This document shows, one piece after another, positions 60,777-64,000 of a stretch of DNA of 64,000 nt (position 1 is the first letter of the stretch; each line of letters opens with the position of its first letter). Both the position numbers and the translations under genes were made by a program. The stretch is from contig JAZKHT010000001.1 in NCBI GenBank assembly GCA_040385245.1, forward strand, positions 830,639 through 894,638, given 5' to 3'. The notes under the pieces are model-generated. The model saw only the letters and a list, made by a program, of their open reading frames with translations, was not told the DNA's origin and did no database searches. This DNA comes from JAZKHT01 sp040385245 (GTDB taxonomy: Bacteria > Pseudomonadota > Alphaproteobacteria > Rhodobacterales > Rhodobacteraceae).

Positions 60777-60884
60777 ATGACGATCTCTTTCAGCCAACTG
60801 AATCACTGGTCGCTTCGCAAAGCCCCTGATGAGGCAATTAGCCTATTTCAGGAGGTAGAAGAAGTGCTGCGCGACCTGATCTGA
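60777..60884 (+). pseudogene. Truncated ORF directly after the CD-NTase
   Basis: 35 codons: MTISFSQLNHWSLRKAPDEA then ISLFQEVEEVLRDLI and stop. The ATG lies 16 bases after the CD-NTase stop, and the frame looks coding. It ends exactly where an IS5 remnant begins, so it is probably the N-terminus of a gene that was cut off. It could have been a third CBASS-linked gene; too little remains to identify it. Confidence 0.4.
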
Positions 60885-61080
60885 CCCCCAACGTGGGACC
60901 GCCCGAAGACTCTCTACAATCGTTGGAAGCGAGGGGGGGTGACAAGGGTATCTTCGCCCGGATGGTGGAGGGCCTGGCCTCCGAGGCCACCGTTCGGAAG
61001 ACTGTGATGATTCATGCGACCTACCTCAAGGCACACCGCAGGGCGACCAGCCTGCGGTCGAAAAAGGCGGGTCCGACGTA
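60885..61080 (+). mobile_element. IS5-family remnant (OrfA part)
   Basis: Reads PKTLYNRWKR, then after a frame change GDKGIFARMVEGLASEATV, RKTVMIHATYLKAHRRATS and LRSKKAGPT, homologous to residues of OrfA of the IS5 copy at 21676-22538. It keeps the TAC codon (ATYLKAH) that is TAA in that copy. It has no OrfB and only one end, and is joined directly to a HlyD scrap. Confidence 0.72.
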
Positions 61081-61081
61081 G

Positions 61082-61240
61082 ATCAACCAGACCGATCTTG
61101 CGGCGCTGACTGCGGCGCGTCAGCACCTGTCCGCCGGGATGCCTGCCGAGGTCTATCTTGAAACCAGCACGCGCACCTTTGCAGATTACCTGCTGCAACC
61201 CCTGCAAGCGTCGTTTGATCGTGCGTTCAGGGAAGGGTGA
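61082..61240 (+). pseudogene. Second HlyD C-terminal fragment
   Basis: 52 codons: INQTDLAALTAARQHLSAG, MPAEVYLETSTRTFADYLLQ, PLQASFDRAFREG and stop. Same family ending (GMP-x-E-x-(F/Y)...YL(I/L)QP...AFRE) as the fragment at 57869-58102, but a different gene copy and on the other strand. It is again cut at its 5' side by an IS5 remnant. Confidence 0.75.
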
Positions 61241-61512
61241 CGCGGGCCATTTTGAAAAACGGAAGGTGCAGAGAGTTCTGACGCGCAGGGCGCACATTTG
61301 AGTGGTGATGCTGAAACACTGCAGCAGGCTGCTACCAAAAGAACGCCATCTTAGGATCGGCAGTCGGAGGCAAGAAAGGAGCCTCCGCGTTCGCCAAAGG
61401 CGCGCATGTGGATGCGGTCGCGGGAAGGAGAAGCGATAACATGTTGGGCGCCCACATAGCCGCTGCTATCAACAGACGTGTCTGGGGGGCTTCTTGACGT
61501 TGCCCCCAACTC

Positions 61513-62448
61513 TTATCCAGCGTGAGCGAGACTCGGGGTTTGAGTTTTGCCTGTTTGGGCGGGTTGGGCAACGGGGGCTGGCGCGGAGCTTTGCGGGTTG
61601 CGCAGCGTCAGGCCCCGTTGCGGGGTGAAGGTCTGGGCGAACTCGGTAGGTGTCTGCCAGCCGAGGCGGGAGTGGGGGCGTTCGGTGTTGTAGTCCATGC
61701 GCCAGGCCGCGAGCGTGGCGCGGGCGTGGTTCAGGGACGGGAACAGCGTCTCGTTCAACAGCTCGTCGCGCAGACGGCCATTGAAGCTCTCGATGAAGGC
61801 GTTCTGGGTCGGCTTGCCCGGCGCAATGTAATGCCAGTCGATCTTGCGCTCGTCGGCGAAGGTCAGGATCGCGTTCGAGGTGAACTCGGTGCCGTTGTCG
61901 CTGACCACTGTCGCAGGCTTGCCGCGCACCTCGAACAGCGTCGCCAGTTCCCGTGCCACCCGTGCGCCGGACAAAGACGTGTCTGCGATCAGGGCGAGGC
62001 ATTCCCGCGTGCAGTCATCGACCACGGTCAGCACGCGGAAGCGGCGGCCATCGGTCAGCTGGTCGGACACGAAGTCGAGCGACCAACGCAGGTTCGGCAT
62101 CAGCGGCAGCGCCATCGGGGCTCGCGTTCCTATCGCCCGTTTGCGGCCACCGCGGCGACGGGCATGCAGCCGCTCCTCGCGGTAGATGCGGAACAGGCGC
62201 TTGTGGTTCACCTCATGACCCTCACGGCGCAGGAAGACATGCAGCCGCCGATAGCCGAACCGGCGGCGCACCCGCGCCAGTTCCTTCAGCCGCTCGCGCA
62301 GCACGGGGTCGTCCTGCCGGATCGCCTCATATCGCATGGTCATCCGGCAACAGTCGATCACCCGGCACGCCCGCCGTTCGCTCATCCCGTGACCTTCCAC
62401 CAGATGCGCGACTGCTTGCCGCTTCGCGGCGGGCGTCACCACTTTTTT
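61513..62448 (-). CDS. IS3-family transposase OrfB (made by -1 frameshift)
   Basis: Integrase-core part. Homology starts at the frameshift (KKVVTPAAKRQAVAHLVEG), then HTH_21 (RRFGYRRLHVFLRREG) and the DDE core: WSLDFVSDQL (Asp), VSDNGTEFTS (Asp), AFIESFNGRLRDELLNE (Glu). It is expressed as an OrfAB fusion from orfA. The same frame is open to 62622, but that part is the shadow of orfA. All three catalytic residues are intact. Confidence 0.9.
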   Translation of the reverse strand, partial: KKVVTPAAKRQAVAHLVEGHGMSERRACRVIDCCRMTMRYEAIRQDDPVLRERLKELARVRRRFGYRRLHVFLRREGHEVNHKRLFRIYREERLHARRRGGRKRAIGTRAPMALPLMPNLRWSLDFVSDQLTDGRRFRVLTVVDDCTRECLALIADTSLSGARVARELATLFEVRGKPATVVSDNGTEFTSNAILTFADERKIDWHYIAPGKPTQNAFIESFNGRLRDELLNETLFPSLNHARATLAAWRMDYNTERPHSRLGWQTPTEFAQTFTPQRGLTLRNPQSSAPAPVAQPAQTGKTQTPSLAHAG

Positions 62449-62702
62449 CCCAAGAGATCCTTCAGCGCGGCATTGTCGAGCATCGCATCGGCCAGCAGCC
62501 GTTTCAGTCGGGCGTTCTCGTCCTCGAGGCCCTTCAGCCGCCTGGCCTCGCTGACATCCATGCCGCCATACTTGGCCTTCCACTTGTAGACGGTCGCATC
62601 GCTGACGCCGTGCTTGCGGCACAGATCAGCGACGGAAACTCCGGCCTCGTGCTCTTTCAGAATGCCGATGATCTGGTCTTCAGTGAACCTGCTGCGCTTC
62701 AT
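62436..62702 (-). CDS. IS3-family transposase OrfA
   Basis: 88 residues: an HTH_Tnp_1 domain (MKRSRFTEDQIIGILKEHEA, RKHGVSDATVYKWKAKYGG) and a leucine-zipper-like helix (LEDENARLKRLLADAMLDN). The end has the slippery A6G run (62442-62448) just before its stop, allowing -1 frameshifting into OrfB. OrfA alone is the usual DNA-binding regulator of transposition. Confidence 0.92.
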   Translation of the reverse strand: MKRSRFTEDQIIGILKEHEAGVSVADLCRKHGVSDATVYKWKAKYGGMDVSEARRLKGLEDENARLKRLLADAMLDNAALKDLLGKKW

Positions 62703-62766
62703 CTCTGGTCCTTTCAGTTGGGCCAGAGTCTATCTCAAACTGGATTAGGTGGAGGGGGCAACGTCA

Positions 62767-63143
62767 TTCTGCACGTCTGAGAATTAGTTCGCCTCTAACC
62801 GGTTCCGCTCCTGTCCCAGCGAAGGAAGCGAAGCGGAGCTTCTCGGGTCGCTCGCAATTTGAGAAAAATACACGAGGGCATGCGACGCACTGACCTGCAG
62901 TCGTCAACAGTCTCGGGTCATTGTTTCCAACTTCTTACTAACAACCGAAAATGAACCTTTGTTTTTTCGAGATCACTAAATTTATCAATAACTTGCATTA
63001 TGCATCCTATACCAATCGGCCTTGACTCCGAGAACTGATGGAGACTTTGCAGAGGCCTCTCCGTTTTTAAAATATTGACAAAATTATGGCATAAGAATGT
63101 CGTACTGAGATCGACGCTGAATTTTCGTGGAAGGATTCTTCTG
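62767..63143. other. Upstream region of the RTX/cadherin-like gene
   Basis: 377 bases without a supported gene, AT-richer towards the right. TTGACA at 63075-63080 is a plausible -35 element, though the matching -10 is weak. GGAAGGA near 63129 is a good ribosome-binding site for the ATG at 63144. The left part is cut by the IS3 element at its target duplication. Confidence 0.4.
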
Positions 63144-64000
63144 ATGGCCATTACCACCGGAACTAGTGGAAATGACACTTTAGTGGGTGGCGCAGGCGAA
63201 GACCTACTCTCAGGAGGCGTCGGCAACGATTTTCTCAACGGTGGATCCGGAAGCGACTCGCTCTATGGCGGAAGTGGTTCGGACAGTTTGAACGGGGGCT
63301 CCGGGTCCGACCTCCTCGACGGAGGCTCGGGTTCGGACACCCTGCAGGGGGGCTCAGGAGCCGACACTTTGATCTACAGTGCTTGGGAAAACTTGTTCGA
63401 CGCCGACGGTGCAATTTTCAGCAGCTACGATTTCTACAACGGCGGCAACGGCAACGTAGCCAAAGGCACATCAGAAATTGACAAGCTTATCATCAATCTG
63501 AGCGAAGCGCAGATGGTGGACGCGGACTTCATGGCCGCGTTCAATGCAGATGTCGCACGTTTCAACGCGTTTATCGCGACAAATACAAATACAAACACTG
63601 GCCAAGTTGGAACTGCCGAGTTCACTTTCTCGACGATCAATCTGAAGGTTTCGGGCATTGAAAGCGTTACTGTTCAAATTGACCCACGCAATCCGGACGA
63701 AATTACCCTCTCAAACAACTCGGTCCTCGAGAACGCTGTTGGATCAGTCGTCGGCACACTTGCTACCGTCGAAACTGATGGAGGATTTGGACCCTACACT
63801 TACAGCGTCGACGACCCTAGATTCGAGATCGTCAGTGGCGAGCTTAAGCTCAAGTCCGACGTTGCACTTAATTTTGAGGTGGAACAGAGCATTTCGATAG
63901 AGGTCACCGTCACCGATCCAGACGGGCTGACTCATACGGAAAATTTCACCGTCAACGTCACCGACGTCAACGAAGCCCCGGATGCGGGCGCCGACGCCAC
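63144..64000 (+). CDS. RTX / cadherin-like surface protein, N-terminal part
   Basis: The gene runs off the right edge; 285 codons are present. It starts MAITTGTSGNDTLVGGAGED with no signal peptide. Residues 5-75 are a tight array of RTX-type nonapeptides (GGSGSDSLYGG, GGSGSDLLDGG). A mixed region (80-180) follows, then a cadherin/VCBS-like domain (SVLENAVGSVVGTLATV ... INFEVEQ-type segment LNFEVEQSISIEVTVTDPDG, NVTDVNEAPDAG). Such modular proteins are long type I secreted adhesins. Having RTX repeats at the very N-terminus is less usual than at the C-terminus. Confidence 0.87.
   Translation, partial: MAITTGTSGNDTLVGGAGEDLLSGGVGNDFLNGGSGSDSLYGGSGSDSLNGGSGSDLLDGGSGSDTLQGGSGADTLIYSAWENLFDADGAIFSSYDFYNGGNGNVAKGTSEIDKLIINLSEAQMVDADFMAAFNADVARFNAFIATNTNTNTGQVGTAEFTFSTINLKVSGIESVTVQIDPRNPDEITLSNNSVLENAVGSVVGTLATVETDGGFGPYTYSVDDPRFEIVSGELKLKSDVALNFEVEQSISIEVTVTDPDGLTHTENFTVNVTDVNEAPDAGADA

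Larger units (their letters stand above)
61495..62766 (-). mobile_element. Intact IS3-family insertion sequence (IS407-like), 1272 bp
   Basis: Perfect 13-bp terminal inverted repeats (TGACGTTGCCCCC ... GGGGGCAACGTCA), with weaker similarity to about 27 bp (TTATCCAG / TAATCCAG). Both ends are TG/CA. The 4-bp sequence TTCT flanks each side (61491-61494 and 62767-62770), as expected of a target duplication in the IS407 group. It carries orfA and orfB with a frameshift signal, so it is probably recent and active. Confidence 0.92.

Overview
The window reads as chromosomal DNA of a high-GC alphaproteobacterium, most likely a member of the Rhodobacterales. The left end carries a housekeeping order typical of that group: D-Ala-D-Ala carboxypeptidase, tmk, holB, tatD and a metallo-beta-lactamase-fold hydrolase. 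RTX/type I secretion proteins, an ExoP/ExoY-style exopolysaccharide system and many small IS elements also fit. The assignment is by gene content and protein character only; no rRNA is present.

Layout. 1-4.9 kb: minus-strand core operon. 5.17-5.26 kb: tRNA-Ser(TGA) with an encoded CCA. The last 14 bases of this tRNA gene recur at 50,344-50,357, just upstream of a P4-type integrase gene, so 5.26-50.36 kb may be one tRNA-borne integrative island of about 45 kb, or several elements accreted at the same site. Inside it are: (a) a hypothetical gene, a cupin and an RTX protein with a GH16 catalytic motif (ExsH-like depolymerase); (b) galU and an RsbU/RsbV/RsbW-like partner-switch module; (c) a glucan-type GT2 synthase with three DUF3131 proteins and an OpgC-like membrane protein; (d) an IS5 copy, an IS110 scrap and a PAS histidine kinase; (e) a large polysaccharide locus with Wzc/ExoP autokinase, phosphatase, two polymerase/ligase-like proteins, ExoY-like priming transferase, glycosyltransferases, sulfotransferase and Wzx flippase; (f) the manB-manC-gmd-fcl set for GDP-mannose and GDP-L-fucose; (g) a VapE-like primase/helicase, an AlpA regulator, a small unknown protein and the integrase.

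From 50.5 to 64 kb is a second, much rearranged accessory region: three more tyrosine recombinases and an HTH protein, a series of transposase scraps (IS3, probable IS6, IS5, IS630), an M23 peptidase and a fragment of a paralogue of it, two separate C-terminal scraps of type I secretion HlyD proteins, and between them a compact CBASS anti-phage system (patatin phospholipase plus CD-NTase). An intact IS3-family element with a 4-bp target duplication follows. The window ends inside a large RTX/cadherin-like adhesin gene.

How the genes work together (inference from known families): ManB, ManC, Gmd and Fcl supply GDP-fucose and GalU supplies UDP-glucose. The ExoY-like enzyme starts a lipid-linked repeat, glycosyltransferases and a sulfotransferase build and decorate it, Wzx flips it, a Wzy-type protein polymerises it, and Wzc controls chain length. 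The GT2/DUF3131/OpgC set probably makes a second polymer, a synthase-dependent glucan. The partner-switch module, the GAF protein and the histidine kinase are candidate regulators. No wza-like outer-membrane exporter was seen.
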